Shown here piece by piece: positions 10,770-21,572 of a stretch of 64,000 nucleotides of DNA; the first letter of the stretch is position 1; every line of letters begins with the position of its first letter. The notes beneath the pieces were generated by a model that made no database searches, was not told the DNA's origin, and worked only from the letters and a program-made list of their open reading frames with translations. The stretch is from Leptidea sinapis (Eukaryota; Arthropoda; Insecta; Lepidoptera; Pieridae): NCBI RefSeq assembly GCF_905404315.1, contig NC_066288.1:8952501-9016500 (forward strand), read 5' to 3'. A program made the translations under genes and the position numbers.

Positions 10770-11284
10770 TAGACGTTCTTGATATGTTTCATTTTTATTT
10801 AAAAAAAAAAAGATTTTTTGATTCACATAAAATATCCAACTAAAGCGTTTCAATTAATACCTATGCTACAAAGGAAACCACTTATAGCCTACTTATTATA
10901 AGTCATGAAAGTTTTTTTTTAAAGATTACAAATAGTATATAAATTGTCTTTTCTAGTGTTAGTACATCCACTTCAATCCTCATCTTGCATTTACCATTGA
11001 AGCGTCCATAATAGAGCCACTCTATACAATGCCTTATGTTTTATCTACTCTTAAGATATATTATTCATCGTAGCAAGACTAAATAAATATTTTATTTTCT
11101 AGTGTACAAATAGTTACAATAGATTGCGGTTTATTCTATCATATTATGCCAACGAGATTTAACCCAATAATTATCTAAGAATAATACCTATATCAATTAA
11201 TAAGTTGCTTTTGAGTATTTACCAATATTTATATTATTTCATACTTGTATACATTGAGAGTAAATCATAATTTATGGTACAATT

Positions 11285-11440
11285 GATTTAAGTTTTCTTT
11301 AGTGTTAATTCCGCCAATATTTGTTTCGGCTGTGGAGCCTGAAGATGCCTCGTCCACACGAGTTGTCTCGCCAAAATCTGGCACGAGACTCGAGTCTAAA
11401 ACAAATATTGGCGGAATTAACAATAAAGAAAACTTAAATC
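11285..11440. repeat. Inverted-repeat element, 42 bp arms
   Basis: 11285-11326 and 11399-11440 are reverse complements at 41 of 42 positions, separated by 72 bp. Related sequence without the symmetrical layout lies at 23027-23130 and 24597-24760 ('attccgccaatatttgttt', 'cctctacacgaggcatcctc'). The open frame 11302-11622 across it is not a gene. Confidence 0.8.
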
Positions 11441-11696
11441 ATTTGTATAATTATGGATTTCCGCAAAGTGGCGTTACTTCAATAAATTTTCATAATTTAT
11501 GGTATTCAAATTTCAAATTAGTCAGCACGTATTACAATAATATAATATTATTCTTTAACAATGTCGAAGAAAAAATATACTTTTTAAATCAAATTAAGTT
11601 ATTTATAGTCGAAATTACTTAAAGTTTCATTAATCTAAAACTTACTGTATTTATAATTTATTGTATAGAAAGCATTAAGTATAATGTAACGTATAA

Positions 11697-11846
11697 CCCC
11701 CTTATTCATAATGGTCCGCTTACTTTAAACAGCCGTTTCTGTGCTGTCTTAGGAGTGTTTTTTCTCATTCTGACTTAGGTCAATAGAAGAAGACAGAGTG
11801 AGAATTAGCAATGCTTTAAGTTAGCAGACTATAATGAATAAGGGGG
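11697..11846. mobile_element. Short MITE with CCCCCTTATTCAT TIRs
   Basis: The left end CCCCCTTATTCATAATGGTC is mirrored by 'ataatgaataaggggg' at the right end, with further imperfect pairing to about 33 bp. Flanks are TAA and TAG, so the target duplication is uncertain. It is 150 bp with no coding capacity. Confidence 0.7.
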
Positions 11847-11989
11847 TAGGTAGTTTAAACGGCTCTTACTTTCTTCTCATACCCTATGTGAGTCAATATT
11901 TTTTTTAGTTTCCTGGTGATACAAGATCAAATTAATAAAAATATTTAATTGTTATTTAATATGTGCAAAACAAGTATATAACACGTGTT

Positions 11990-12752
11990 AGAATGCCGGG
12001 TTGCGTTGTAAAACTTTGTAAAAATAATACTACAAGAAATAAGAAAGTAACTGGGATCACATATAATCAGTAATTATTTTGTATTTTATTCATTTCAATG
12101 TAAAATAACACGAAGCGTATGTTACAAAATTTGAAAGATGCCATTGAGGCGACGACCTGTATTAGTAGAGTGGTTAGCGATCCTACCTACTAAGCTAGAG
12201 GTCCCGGGTTCGAATCCCGGTAGGTGCAAGCATTTATATGATGAATATGGATGTTTGTTTTCGAGTCATGGATGTTTAAATGTATTTATGTATGTTTATA
12301 TGTATTTATGTAAGTATATTGTATTAAATATATCGTTGTCTTGCAACCCATAACACAGGCTATATATGCTTAATTTGGGGCAAGATAATTTGTGTAAAAA
12401 GTGTGGCATTATTATCTTTATTACAATTTCGAATTATTTTCTACATTTATATATATATAACATATTTAGAAAAAAACAATACTTATTACAAATATAAATA
12501 TAAACAAATGCCGACGAATTGAGAACCTCCTCCTTTTTTGAAGTCGGTTAAAACATAGAGTCCCGCCGGCGTTGGTTCACGACAATTCCGCCGGTGGTTA
12601 GGGCGACAGACTGAGGGTTATTATCATTTTTATTATTAATATCAAGATGCCACGCACACAAGCATCTAATAGTTGCCGTAATATAAATGCTATCATTCTT
12701 AGGTAGTGCGGTATCTAGTTGGAGCGCAGCGGAGACCAATCCTTAATCTAAG
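11990..12752 (+). mobile_element. P-superfamily-like MITE, family 1, with THAP-like start; split by a SINE
   Basis: From ATG 11993 the frame reads MPGCVVKLCKNNTTRNKK, then VTGITYNQ and TAA. The C-x4-C spacing after MPG and the later G-I-T-Y match the N-terminus of THAP zinc fingers (C-x2-4-C, then an SFHRFP-like block). In the copy at 4100-4518 a GTAAGT splice donor stands at the same stop, so this looks like a first exon. The right TIR ends 'ccttaatctaag' at 12752. The left TIR is missing. A tRNA-SINE sits inside (12150-12425), followed by an unrelated repeat end 'gaattgagaacctcctcc' near 12518. Confidence 0.6.
12150..12425 (+). repeat. tRNA-derived SINE, copy 1
   Basis: The tRNA-like head includes 'gagtggttagcgatcc' (A-box region) and GGTTCGAATCC (B box), then the tail 'tttggggcaagataatttgt'. 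The same head and tail recur at 16369-16600; 41135-41330 has the B box and tail only. Confidence 0.8.
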
Positions 12753-12959
12753 AATAAGAGGCTATTGTTACATAACGTAACGTGGGTACTATAACGAAGA
12801 GTTATGCGATATTTGAGCATGAGAATTGTATTAATTTGTAACACGGAGGATAGGTGGTTTTAAAAAGTTGAAATGCCTGTATAAATTAAAAATACTTTTT
12901 TTTAATTGTTATTAATATAAGCCTTAAATAAATAATACGTCTAGATAGAGTTTCTTGCT

Positions 12960-13130
12960 GTAAGACTACATTAGTGTGCGTGACAAACTATGTCTTACAC
13001 TCGCGATTTGCATGACACTTTGTGTTAGTGTGCGTGAATTGCTCAAAATAGAGCTTAATTCTAAACCCCATTACTTCAATGTTTTCACAGCCGACAGTCT
13101 ATCTGACGTTTGACTAAATGATCTAATGAT
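12960..13130. repeat. Dispersed repeat, copy 1 of 2
   Basis: 'cttacactcgcgatttg', 'tttgtgttagtgtgcgtg' and 'attgctcaaaatagagctta' recur at 50640-50760. No ends or coding capacity identified. Confidence 0.55.
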
Positions 13131-13295
13131 ATTAGGTATATTATGTGTAATATATATTGGGATTTTTATTAAACTCTCACATTAGTCTTAATCTCCTATG
13201 TGCAGAAAACTATTTTTTTTTTGTTAATTATCACAAACCCAAATGATTTTCAGTAGCCTAACGAAATAATATAAAATTTCAAAGCTCTGATAACA

Positions 13296-13379
13296 GTCAG
13301 GATGGCCGAGCGGTCTAAGGCGCTGCGTTCAGGTCGCAGTCCACTTCTGTGGGCGTGGGTTCGAATCCCACTTCTGACA
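13296..13379 (+). tRNA. tRNA-Leu (anticodon CAG)
   Basis: Complete class II tRNA. The acceptor stem GTCAGGA pairs with TTCTGAC (one G-U pair). The anticodon stem CTGCG/CGCAG encloses the loop TTCAGGT, giving anticodon CAG, which reads CUG. The long variable arm 'ccacttctgtgg' is as expected for leucine. The T arm is GTGGG-TTCGAAT-CCCAC. The internal promoter boxes TGGCCGAGCGG and GGTTCGAATCC are intact. A run of T follows at 13383-13388, a normal Pol III stop. No intron. This looks functional and is the only clearly intact non-mobile gene in the window. Confidence 0.95.
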
Positions 13380-13382
13380 ACT

Positions 13383-13388
13383 GTTTTT
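13383..13388 (+). terminator. Pol III T-run terminator of tRNA-Leu
   Basis: Six T residues starting 4 nt after the discriminator base. Confidence 0.85.
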
Positions 13389-13399
13389 TATATACTTAT

Positions 13400-13825
13400 T
13401 TTTAATATTTTATCTTTTAACTTCTAAAACGGTGCGTATTATTATAAGGATCGATAAATAAAATTTAATTCTTTGCTTGTATTAAAAAACTTATTTCATA
13501 GTATTTACATCATCTTTGACTAATGTAATGTTTACGAGACTCTCTAACACATTACTCATCAAGGAGTAACAGAGACTATTTTAATTAAAAAAAAATGTTT
13601 TAAAATCCAATCTATCAAATTCTCCGATCAGTTATAAAATAAAACAAATTGAAAAAAATTACAATGATTCAAATTTAAAAAGCAAGTTAATAATTAATGT
13701 AATATAAATGATAGTCATAATAAATCCACTTAATATTTGATATGAGACTATAAATATTTTATAAAACAAAGGCTCATACAAAGTTTTAATTAAAAAATTG
13801 AGGTTAATTATTAAGTAAGTCACAG
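13400..13825. other. AT-rich stretch without gene
   Basis: Nothing recognised. Confidence 0.5.
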
Positions 13826-14036
13826 GTCATGCTCAACATCTTTGTGACTGTACGGAGACAACGTTTTATTGTATAACTTATCTGTAGTTATGAATCGACG
13901 GTTATTACTTATTATCATATACATACTCTGTGGTATGAGGTATTTATTTTTTTTATCTTATAACCACAATAAAGACATTGTCCAAATGTAATAAATGTGG
14001 GCTGGGCTTAACTGTGATTCTCCTGTTATCTATATA
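13826..14036. repeat. Direct duplication, left copy (211 bp)
   Basis: Nearly identical to 14705-14915: one mismatch seen ('ggttattactt' against 'ggttatttctt'). Not a recognised transposon family. Confidence 0.9.
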
Positions 14037-14704
14037 CAGGGTGTCCCAAAACTCAACGATAACCTAGTACCGGGCGAGAGGCCAAAGTATACCAGTTATG
14101 AAAAAAATAAGAAAAAAAATCTATGTCACTTAGTCAAGCGATGACAGACATTTTTCGAAAATGTTAAAAGTTTGTCACCCTTTGTCGCATTTTTAGGTAC
14201 TGTGATCGCAATTTTCACAATTTTACAGTGATTTTTTTAATAATGTTATCTCAAATAACAGTGCTATTAATGGTAACCACAAATGAAAGTAATAATCATT
14301 GTTAACTAAACAAAATAAATTAAATTTTGACGAGTTATTGTTTATAAAATTTATGTCAGTCAACTTTGACACTCTACGTTGGAAAAAAAATGTACTACAC
14401 TACCTATGGCAAGTTTTTTTAAAAGATGGCCCATTTAGTCTAGATTTCAAAACAGTACAACACTTGCCACTTTTCTTGCCAATAAAACTGCTTTTTCGTA
14501 TGCTATGCGTAGGGATCCCTCATTAAAAAAAAAATACCTGATATTCTTTTGTTTGAAAAGTTCGAAGTCTCCATTGTTTGTAATGAACAAAAGTGATAAA
14601 AAGAAATGGATAGTAGTTATGGTATTTGTCAAAACGAGACGTCACTATCCGTGTCACTCACAACGACTCATCAGTCGTTCATAATAAAATTTAAACAATA
14701 ACAT
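14037..14704. mobile_element. DNA-transposon-like segment with one CAGGGTGTCCCAAA end
   Basis: Begins CAGGGTGTCCCAAAACTC after TATA, the same end type as 43025-43991. The mirrored end is not present before 14704. The open frames inside (14299-14526 and 14447-14632) are AT-rich and unrecognised. Confidence 0.45.
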
Positions 14705-14915
14705 GTCATGCTCAACATCTTTGTGACTGTACGGAGACAACGTTTTATTGTATAACTTATCTGTAGTTATGAATCGACGGTTATTTCTTATTATCATATA
14801 CATACTCTGTGGTATGAGGTATTTATTTTTTTTATCTTATAACCACAATAAAGACATTGTCCAAATGTAATAAATGTGGGCTGGGCTTAACTGTGATTCT
14901 CCTGTTATCTATATA
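14705..14915. repeat. Direct duplication, right copy (211 bp)
   Basis: Partner of 13826-14036; runs directly into the Helitron start at 14908. Confidence 0.9.
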
Positions 14916-15020
14916 TATATATATAAATGAATTGCTGTTCGTTAGTCTCGCTAAAACTCGAGAACGGCTGGACCGATTTGGCTAATTTTGGTCTTGAATT
15001 ATTTACTTATTTATAAACTT
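14908..15020 (+). mobile_element. Helitron 5' fragment
   Basis: Starts TCTATATATATATATAAATG after A, followed by 'attgctgttcgttagtctcg' and 'aacggctggaccgatttggc', identical to the start of 49469-50268. The 3' end is not present. Confidence 0.65.
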
Positions 15021-15084
15021 TAGTTTATAATTAGTTTAAACTTTTACTTGTACAATGCCTCCTTAATTTTTAAATTATGTGGGT

Positions 15085-15300
15085 CCATTCTCGCCATCCT
15101 CCTTTGCATGGTAATGTACATCATATATTTTTTTTGGTTTTATCATTCTCTTATTTTAAAAGTTACAGGGGGGACACATCTTACCACTTTAGAAGTGTCT
15201 CTCGCGCAAACTATTCAGTTTAGATAAAACTTATACTTAAACCTAAATATGATTTTTTAAGACCTATCCACACGTATGGGTTTTATTTAAAAACATTTTT
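15085..15300. repeat. Dispersed lepidopteran repeat
   Basis: 'tttgcatggtaatgtacatc', 'ttacaggggggacaca' and 'agtgtctctcgcgcaaact'. A second partial copy is at 24995-25140. Confidence 0.5.
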
Positions 15301-15812
15301 GTGTTTCAGTTCTAAGTATGGAGAACCCCAAAATTTCTTGTTTTTTTTTTCTATTTTTGTGTGAAAATCTTAATGTGGTACACAGAATACATCTACTTAC
15401 CAAGTTTCAATAGATAATTTGCATGACCGCGTGCTGTTTCACTGGAGCCGACTCTACTAGAATCACACAGTAAGGTTGTGGATCGTTTTTTCAAAAACCT
15501 CCTACAAAAGATTCACTTCAAAATTAAATGCCATTGAAATACGAGAAATACGTTATGTAAGTTGGTGGTTGCATCTCAAAGAAAAGTAGTTTTAATTATG
15601 CTTTTTAATATTTGCTTCGTCTTTGTGTATCTATGTCATAGCCTTACAATAAACTAGTTAATAGACAACAAAGTATACGAGAAGAACATCTGTAATGAAG
15701 ATACAAAAAGAATAGAAGGAGCAAGATAGAAAAGGAAAGAGAGTCCATTGTTACTGAATGCGGTTCACCGTATGGTATTATTTGCCTTTTGTTTATTTCA
15801 TTATACATATTA
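15301..15812. other. Stretch without gene
   Basis: Only short AT-rich frames. Nothing recognised. Confidence 0.45.
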
Positions 15813-16177
15813 CTAGCTTCCCCGACAGACGTTGTTCTGTAGATAATAAAAAAAAAACTGTTTTATACGAATTTGGCAATAATATTTCAAAACATCAAGA
15901 ATTATTTCGTAAAATGCTCCCTGTTGTTCTGATGAAATTGTTTCACAGCGGAACTGTCAAACAGTGCGTCACTAAATTCTCTCATAGAAAATATGTCCAT
16001 ACAAAACAAATAATGAAAATAAAAATAATTATGGGTCCTAAATTGAAATAAAAGCTATTCTATCTCTCAAGTTGGACCAAACTGCACTCCATGAAGTAAT
16101 CCCCATTAAAATCCGTTCATTAGTTTAGGAGTCCATCGCGGACAAACAACGTGTCACATAATTTATATATATTAAGA
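15813..16177 (-). mobile_element. Helitron, complete non-autonomous copy (365 bp)
   Basis: On the minus strand it starts TCTTAATATATATAAAT after A and ends 'gaagCTAG' before T. TC start, CTAG end and A/T insertion are all present. This is the reference copy for 5925-6190, 26749 onward, 29323 onward, 36787-37156 and 38908-39258. The open frame 15758-16051 across it is spurious. Confidence 0.85.
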
Positions 16178-16368
16178 TAATAGACTATTTAAACCCGAGT
16201 GCACTTAGCTCAGTCATATAGATTTCTTAAAAAAGTCAATAATAAATGGCTAATTTTAAAAATGAAATCCAAAAATAGTTCCGTATCGAATATTTTTACT
16301 TCAGTAGATTTTTCGGTATTGCACCTCAAAGTAAAGTCATTTTTATTTAAATACGTCATTAATTGACG

Positions 16369-16600
16369 ACCCATGATATAGCCAAATGGTTAGTGACCCT
16401 GACTACTAAGCTAGAGGCCCCGTGTTCGAATCCCGGTAGGTGCAATGATTTATATTATGATGAATAAGGATGTTTGTTTTCGAGTCATGGATGTTTATAT
16501 GTATGTTTAAGTAAGCATATTGTATTAAATATATCGTTGTCTTGTACCCATAGTACAGGCTATGTCTACTTTGGGGTAAGATAATTTGTGTATAAGGCAG
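16369..16600 (+). repeat. tRNA-derived SINE, copy 2
   Basis: Head 'aaatggttagtgaccctg' and B-box region 'gtgttcgaatcccggtaggt', tail 'tttggggtaagataatttg'. Slightly more diverged than copy 1. Confidence 0.75.
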
Positions 16601-16614
16601 CGTATCTTATATAT

Positions 16615-17039
16615 AAAATTCTCTCATCCCGCTGTTTGTTAAGCTCCTCCGAAACGGCTACCCCAATTTGTTTGAAAAGTTGTGTGTATCGGGTAGGTTT
16701 GAGAATCGGCCAACATCTATTTTTCAATAATATAAGGGCCACGCCTAAAATCTATTTTTTATTACTATTATGGTTCAGCATTAAAAAATATATACAATTT
16801 CAAATTTTCACCCGTCTACGATCAACAACTAATTTTGTATCACTATTTTAATATTATTTTATTACATCCATAGACATGCAATAGAGTTGCAAGATGGCAA
16901 TTGAATGTAATGACTATCGTAGTACGATATATTTGGTAGGCCTGAGAATCGGTCGCCATGTATTTTTAAGTCCGCAATTTTTTTTTATTTTTTATTAGGT
17001 AGTTTTAAGTGGCAATACAACCTTTGCTGGGTCATCTAG
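16615..17039 (+). mobile_element. Helitron, complete non-autonomous copy (425 bp)
   Basis: Starts TCTTATATATAAAATTCTC after A and ends 'ctgggtcatCTAG' before T. The body has 'tccgaaacggctaccccaat', the Helitron sequence also seen at 22255-22552. The frame 16588-16851 is a shadow. Confidence 0.75.
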
Positions 17040-17282
17040 TCTAGATACATATAAATAAAATTTTTTTTACTATTTTCTCTGTCCTAATCTCTGAATCGGC
17101 TGGACCGATTTTGATGGGACTTTTATAGGCAGGTAGCTGATGTAATAAGGAGTAGCTAAGGCTACGTTTATTTTAGAAAAATCTTTTATTTTAGAAAAAT
17201 AAAGTAATGTTGCCATGTCCAAGAAACGGTCTAACTCTAAAAATAATTTATATGGAAAAACAACGTTTGCCGGGTCACCTAG
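17040..17282 (+). mobile_element. Second Helitron abutting the first
   Basis: Starts TCTAGATACATATAAATA exactly where the previous element ends and finishes 'cgggtcacCTAG' before T. The body has 'cggctggaccgattttgatg'. It contains a local duplication of 'tttattttagaaaaat'. Confidence 0.7.
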
Positions 17283-17294
17283 TTATTATATAAA

Positions 17295-17459
17295 ATGATA
17301 GGCGAGAGGGGACTGCTCTATTCGATTGTTCGTCGTCCATTCGTGGTCGATTTAGGACTACTTTACCGGAACAAGCGCTACATTGCCAAATATGACGGCT
17401 CAGTTTCATTCAATGCTTACAAAAGAGTCTTCAGCACGCGCAAACAAGTGTTAAGATAA
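17295..17459 (+). CDS. Small unrecognised ORF (54 aa)
   Basis: An ATG at 17295 opens a 54-codon frame, MIGERGLLYSIVRRPFVVDL... ending FSTRKQVLR, in a locally GC-rich patch 13 bp after a Helitron end. Composition is balanced and unlike the AT-driven frames around it. It may be a gene scrap carried by a Helitron, an exon remnant, or chance. No splice sites or homologue identified. Confidence 0.2.
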   Translation: MIGERGLLYSIVRRPFVVDLGLLYRNKRYIAKYDGSVSFNAYKRVFSTRKQVLR

Positions 17460-18317
17460 ATAAAACCGAACGTGCTTTGGATTAAAGATTCTTATGAATG
17501 GATACATAAATTGACTGAGTTCCGTTAAATATTTTTATCCATAGTTAGAACTCGATGCACCCATAAAGACGTCCGCTTTCTTTGATCCAGCACAGCAAAA
17601 GCCATGTGGCTCCGGAACCCACGTGCAAACTTACATGTTGCGATGGTCAGTTATTGCTTTTCTCAGTATCATAACAGCACCTCTCACTCATCATATCTCC
17701 AAAACTATTCAAAAGAATTTCATTCCTATCACATTGCGTGTAAAATCAAAATTGCTTGCGGTATTTAAGCTTTTGACTTCTGACTGGATTGGTATATCTA
17801 CACTTTGGCACGGAATAATGTGCCACATTGCATATGTAAATAAGGATTGAATTGGTATAGTTATGTGTGCAGTAAACGCGACAATAGAATTCCTTGTTCG
17901 GTTCGTAACTTGAACTGTTAATGGGAGACAAATCAATTCAGGATATTGGTTGCGGTTAAGAGACCTATGACGTAAGTACAGACTCTAGACACTCTCGGTA
18001 CTATACCACAGCGGCGGGTTAGGTTATTAACTGAATAGCACTCCATGGTATCTCAATTATAAAATAGGGGATCAATTTCAGTGGCGTAGCGTGCTGTATA
18101 AAAATTTTCAAAACAATATAGGTTAACTAAAGTAACTATTAAAGTACTGTACTAAAGTAATAGTTAAGTATATATATTTATAACGGAATTTTTGAGCAAT
18201 GACTGCAAACTGCAAGTATGTATGTTTTTAATTACCTTAAAATTTAATTGAATGCGTACCTACTCATATTAAGGGATATTATAATGTTGGAAACAGATTC
18301 AGATCAGAGTTTCAATG
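17460..18317. other. Stretch without gene
   Basis: Overlapping plus and minus frames near 17620-17940 have no recognisable domain and are probably chance. Confidence 0.4.
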
Positions 18318-18671
18318 CAACACTGGGAGTCTACTTTGCACAGGATGCCGGCTAGACTATGTGTACCACAACGGCACCTATTTATGCCGTACCATCCTTT
18401 TCTGCCACAACGGCGCCTATTTCTGCCGTGAAGCAGTAATCTGTAAACATTACTGTGTTTCGGTCTGCAGGGCGCCATAGCTAATGAAATTACAGGGCAA
18501 ATGAGACTCAACATCGTATGTCTCAAGGAGACGAGCGCAATTGTAGTGCCACTCAGAAATTTTGAGTTTTTCAAAAATCCTGAGCGGCACTGCATTGTTA
18601 TGGGCAGGGCGTGCCAATTACCACCAGCTGAATGTCCCGCTCGTCTCGTCCCTTATTTTCATTAAAAAAAA
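18318..18671 (+). repeat. SINE-like element with internal duplication
   Basis: Family body from 'actgggagtctactttgc' to the A tail. The block 'acaacggcacctatttatgc' is repeated as 'acaacggcgcctatttctgc' about 40 bp later, making this copy longer than average. Confidence 0.75.
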
Positions 18672-20140
18672 CTCCCAACAGCTATATTATCAGCACATTA
18701 CTAATGGATAGAACTGGAACTTTCCGTTAAATGCATTCATTTGTGCATATATATAAAATATTTGGTCAAATGCGTACCGGTTTTAACATTAGCCCCCCCG
18801 TGATGAAATAGTAATGTTTCTATTATCTGCCAACCCCCGTACCTAAATAATGTCCCCCGACCGGGAAAATTTAATCCGAAGAGCAAAATACATGAAAGTA
18901 CTTACGAAGGTACGAGATGGGACTTGGGAGTACCTATGCCATCGATTTAGACACTAGGTACAGATACACGCACACAAAAGTCTTTAAATATAGTAAGGTT
19001 GGGGTTGGTTTTTGGTAAGTACTTGGGAACCTATAAGTTAAAATTTTATAAGAGGTATTAAAATTGAAATGCTTAAAGCTCTGAAACATATTTTAAGTTT
19101 GAAAACCGGTTTTAAAGGTTTTACGTGATGTAACTAACTAAATATTCTTTTATTATGTTATGACAATATGTAATAAGCAAATAGGCTTTGTTATTATAGA
19201 TAAAAGCAATGATGATGAAATCGATTTTATTAAGAGAAAATTATTTCTAACATGGGTATATTTTTAATAGATATTTATGCTAAAGGATAAATTATGCTAA
19301 TCGAATAAAGTCGGGGCGAGATGGATAAATGGATAAATTCTATGATCGACATAGAACGAACGCAGCGGGTATGCACTAGTCTCACAAGGTGCAATTCTAT
19401 GCACCTTGTGAGACTAGTGCCATCTAGCGGCACAAAAATAAATGATTAGTATAATTGCAATGCAGCTGGTGTAACGTACATCTATCCTGACGTAGTGCAA
19501 CGTGTATTCGCTAGATGGCACTTACAAGTAAACTATAAAGTTTTGTCAAGAAATGTTAAGTTTTTTATGTTTTAGCTATAGCTATAATAAATATTTATTT
19601 TTTTATTCAAAGATTTAATATTTTTTTTAAAGTGAAGTTGTGGTTATTAACTTAAGTGAGAAATCAAAATTATGAGTCATTTTTTATTCCTTGCTCTGAG
19701 AAATTTTTTTCTTCTTTAGTTTCACTTAAAACTTTTACTAAATAATTTCTGTAACCTTCTTTGTAATTTCTCTATACCTCCTCGCACTTTCAGACGAAGT
19801 AAAAGCCATGTTGATTAGAAAAAAAACTAAGTCTAAAATAATACTCTTTTTGTATTAAACATTTTTATTTAATATGTTTATTGTCTAACAGGAATCTTAA
19901 AATAAAAAAACTTAAACAAAAATCGGGCCAGTATTTGTTAAGGAAAGTGCTTACATACAGACATGCTTGGTTTAGTAACACATTAATTTAGATTGGAAAC
20001 CGATAACATATAAATCCTTTTTTATGCAATTATCGTTAAATTAGCTTATATTTAAAACGCCTGCGTGAATGGATCTTTACCAACTCAAACTTTACGATAT
20101 AGACCTTATAAAATGACACTGCCACGAATTAAATCCTATT
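18672..20140. other. Long AT-rich stretch with a perfect palindrome
   Basis: No gene. It contains the palindrome at 19373-19420 and, on either side of it, 'gtgccatctagcgg' (19418) and its inverse 'cgctagatggcac' (19510). Confidence 0.5.
19373..19420. repeat. Perfect 21 bp palindrome, 6 nt loop
   Basis: 19373-19393 is the exact reverse complement of 19400-19420, loop ATTCTA. Confidence 0.95.
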
Positions 20141-20144
20141 ATAA

Positions 20145-20356
20145 TTATAATTATATAATATAATATTATAAATGTGAAAGTTTGTATGTCTGGATGTATG
20201 TTTGAACTTCTTTAACGCAAAAAATACTGAATGGATTTAGACGAAACTTTACAATAATATAGTTTACACACCAGAATAACACATAGGCTATTATTTATAA
20301 AACTATCGCGTGAATTATACTTTTTATGGCAACACAACGTTTGCCGGGTCACCTAG
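20145..20356 (+). mobile_element. Helitron-like element
   Basis: Ends 'tttgccgggtcacCTAG' before T at 20357, with 'ctgaatggatttagacgaaa' in the body. The TC start is not clear. Confidence 0.6.
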
Positions 20357-20558
20357 TTTAAATTTTTTTCGCACAATTGAAGTGTAAACTTCTTCAAAAC
20401 GAAGTTGTTAACACCAAAGGCGATTATAATACGAAATACAACCTGTGCTCACTGAGTGAGTCCCCTTTCGATTCGAGCCGACTTTACCTGAACAAGTGTT
20501 ACATAGAGGAGCTAAATAATCACAGAACAAACAATCACCATTAAATAAAGTTAATATA

Positions 20559-20977
20559 TTTTTTTATGACAATAAGGAACGAGACTAGCAAGATGTTCAG
20601 CTGAGGGTAATTGATACGCCCTACTCATTACAATGCAGTGCCTCTCAGGTGTCTTGAAAAACCCAAAAATTCTGAGCGGCACTACAATTGCGCTCGACAA
20701 TTAGGGACTAGTCAAGCAGGACATTCAGTTGGTGGTAACTGATACTGCCCTGCCCATTACAATGCATTGCCGCTCAGGATTATTTACAAACCCAAAAATT
20801 CTGAGCGGCCCTATACATAAGATGTTATGTATCATTTGCCCAGTAATTACACTAGCTACGGCGCCCTTCAGAAACACAGTAATGTTTAAACATTACTGCT
20901 TCACGGCAGAAAGAGGCGCCGTTGTGGTACCCGTAATCTTACCGGCTTCCTGTGCAAAGGAGCCTCCCACTGGTAAA
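20559..20977 (-). repeat. SINE-like element, head-to-tail pair on minus strand
   Basis: Two 3' ends are present. 20559-20702 is a partial copy ending inside the body. 20703-20977 starts again at 'ggactagtcaagcaggacat' and runs to 'aggagcctcccactggta'. The 90 aa frame 20729-21001 is derived from it. Confidence 0.75.
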
Positions 20978-21180
20978 TATACAGATAAAGTTCTAATATA
21001 AAATAGTAAACGTATACGATTTATCTAGCTAGAGCACGTACTATAGAGCTCGTGTCTCCATGAGAGATCAGCTCAAGACACTTGCGATATGATAATGAGA
21101 TATAACACGACTCACGTCCTACATTATCTCAACAATGTTCAGAGGAAAGCCAAGCGAGAATAAAATAATCATTCCTTAAT

Positions 21181-21564
21181 CACGGACTAGTAGAAAAATA
21201 AGGACTCCATGTCACCTTACATAACAGTGTAGCACTAAAACAAGCCGATTAACGTGTAAATACATAGCCCCACGCACACACTTACACTACTACAGGCTGA
21301 TAGGCGGCCATTATGAGAATTATTGTCATCGTCTGTGACAGATCACTTTGTTTTACACTTTTTCACAACGCACGACGATATTTTTAAAATATTTAAATTA
21401 AAAAAAGTGTAAAAACAATAACAAAAGTATTTGTGGACATATAATTATTTAAGGGAGAAAAAATTGTGTAACTGGTATACCCCCTAACCGCACACACACT
21501 AGCATAAAGGTGCTTCACTTGCTAATATCACGGCAAAAAGTCCTTCTTTTTTCACTAGTGCGTC
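21181..21564. mobile_element. P-superfamily-like MITE, family 2, copy a
   Basis: Ends CACGGACTAGT and 'cactagtgcgtc'. Flanked by TCCTTAAT (21173-21180) and TCCTTAAC (21565-21572), an 8 bp target duplication with one change. It includes 'ggactccatgtcaccttac' at the left and 'acacactagcataaaggtgc' toward the right. The region that encodes a THAP-like start in sister copies is partly lost here. Confidence 0.75.
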
Positions 21565-21572
21565 TCCTTAAC

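Noticed and set aside
11302..11622. 106 aa plus-strand frame
   Set aside because: Spans both arms of an inverted repeat and then AT-rich DNA; no protein-like features.
17623..17936. Overlapping 75 aa plus and minus frames
   Set aside because: No domain, no splice signals, no conserved-looking motif; chance frames.
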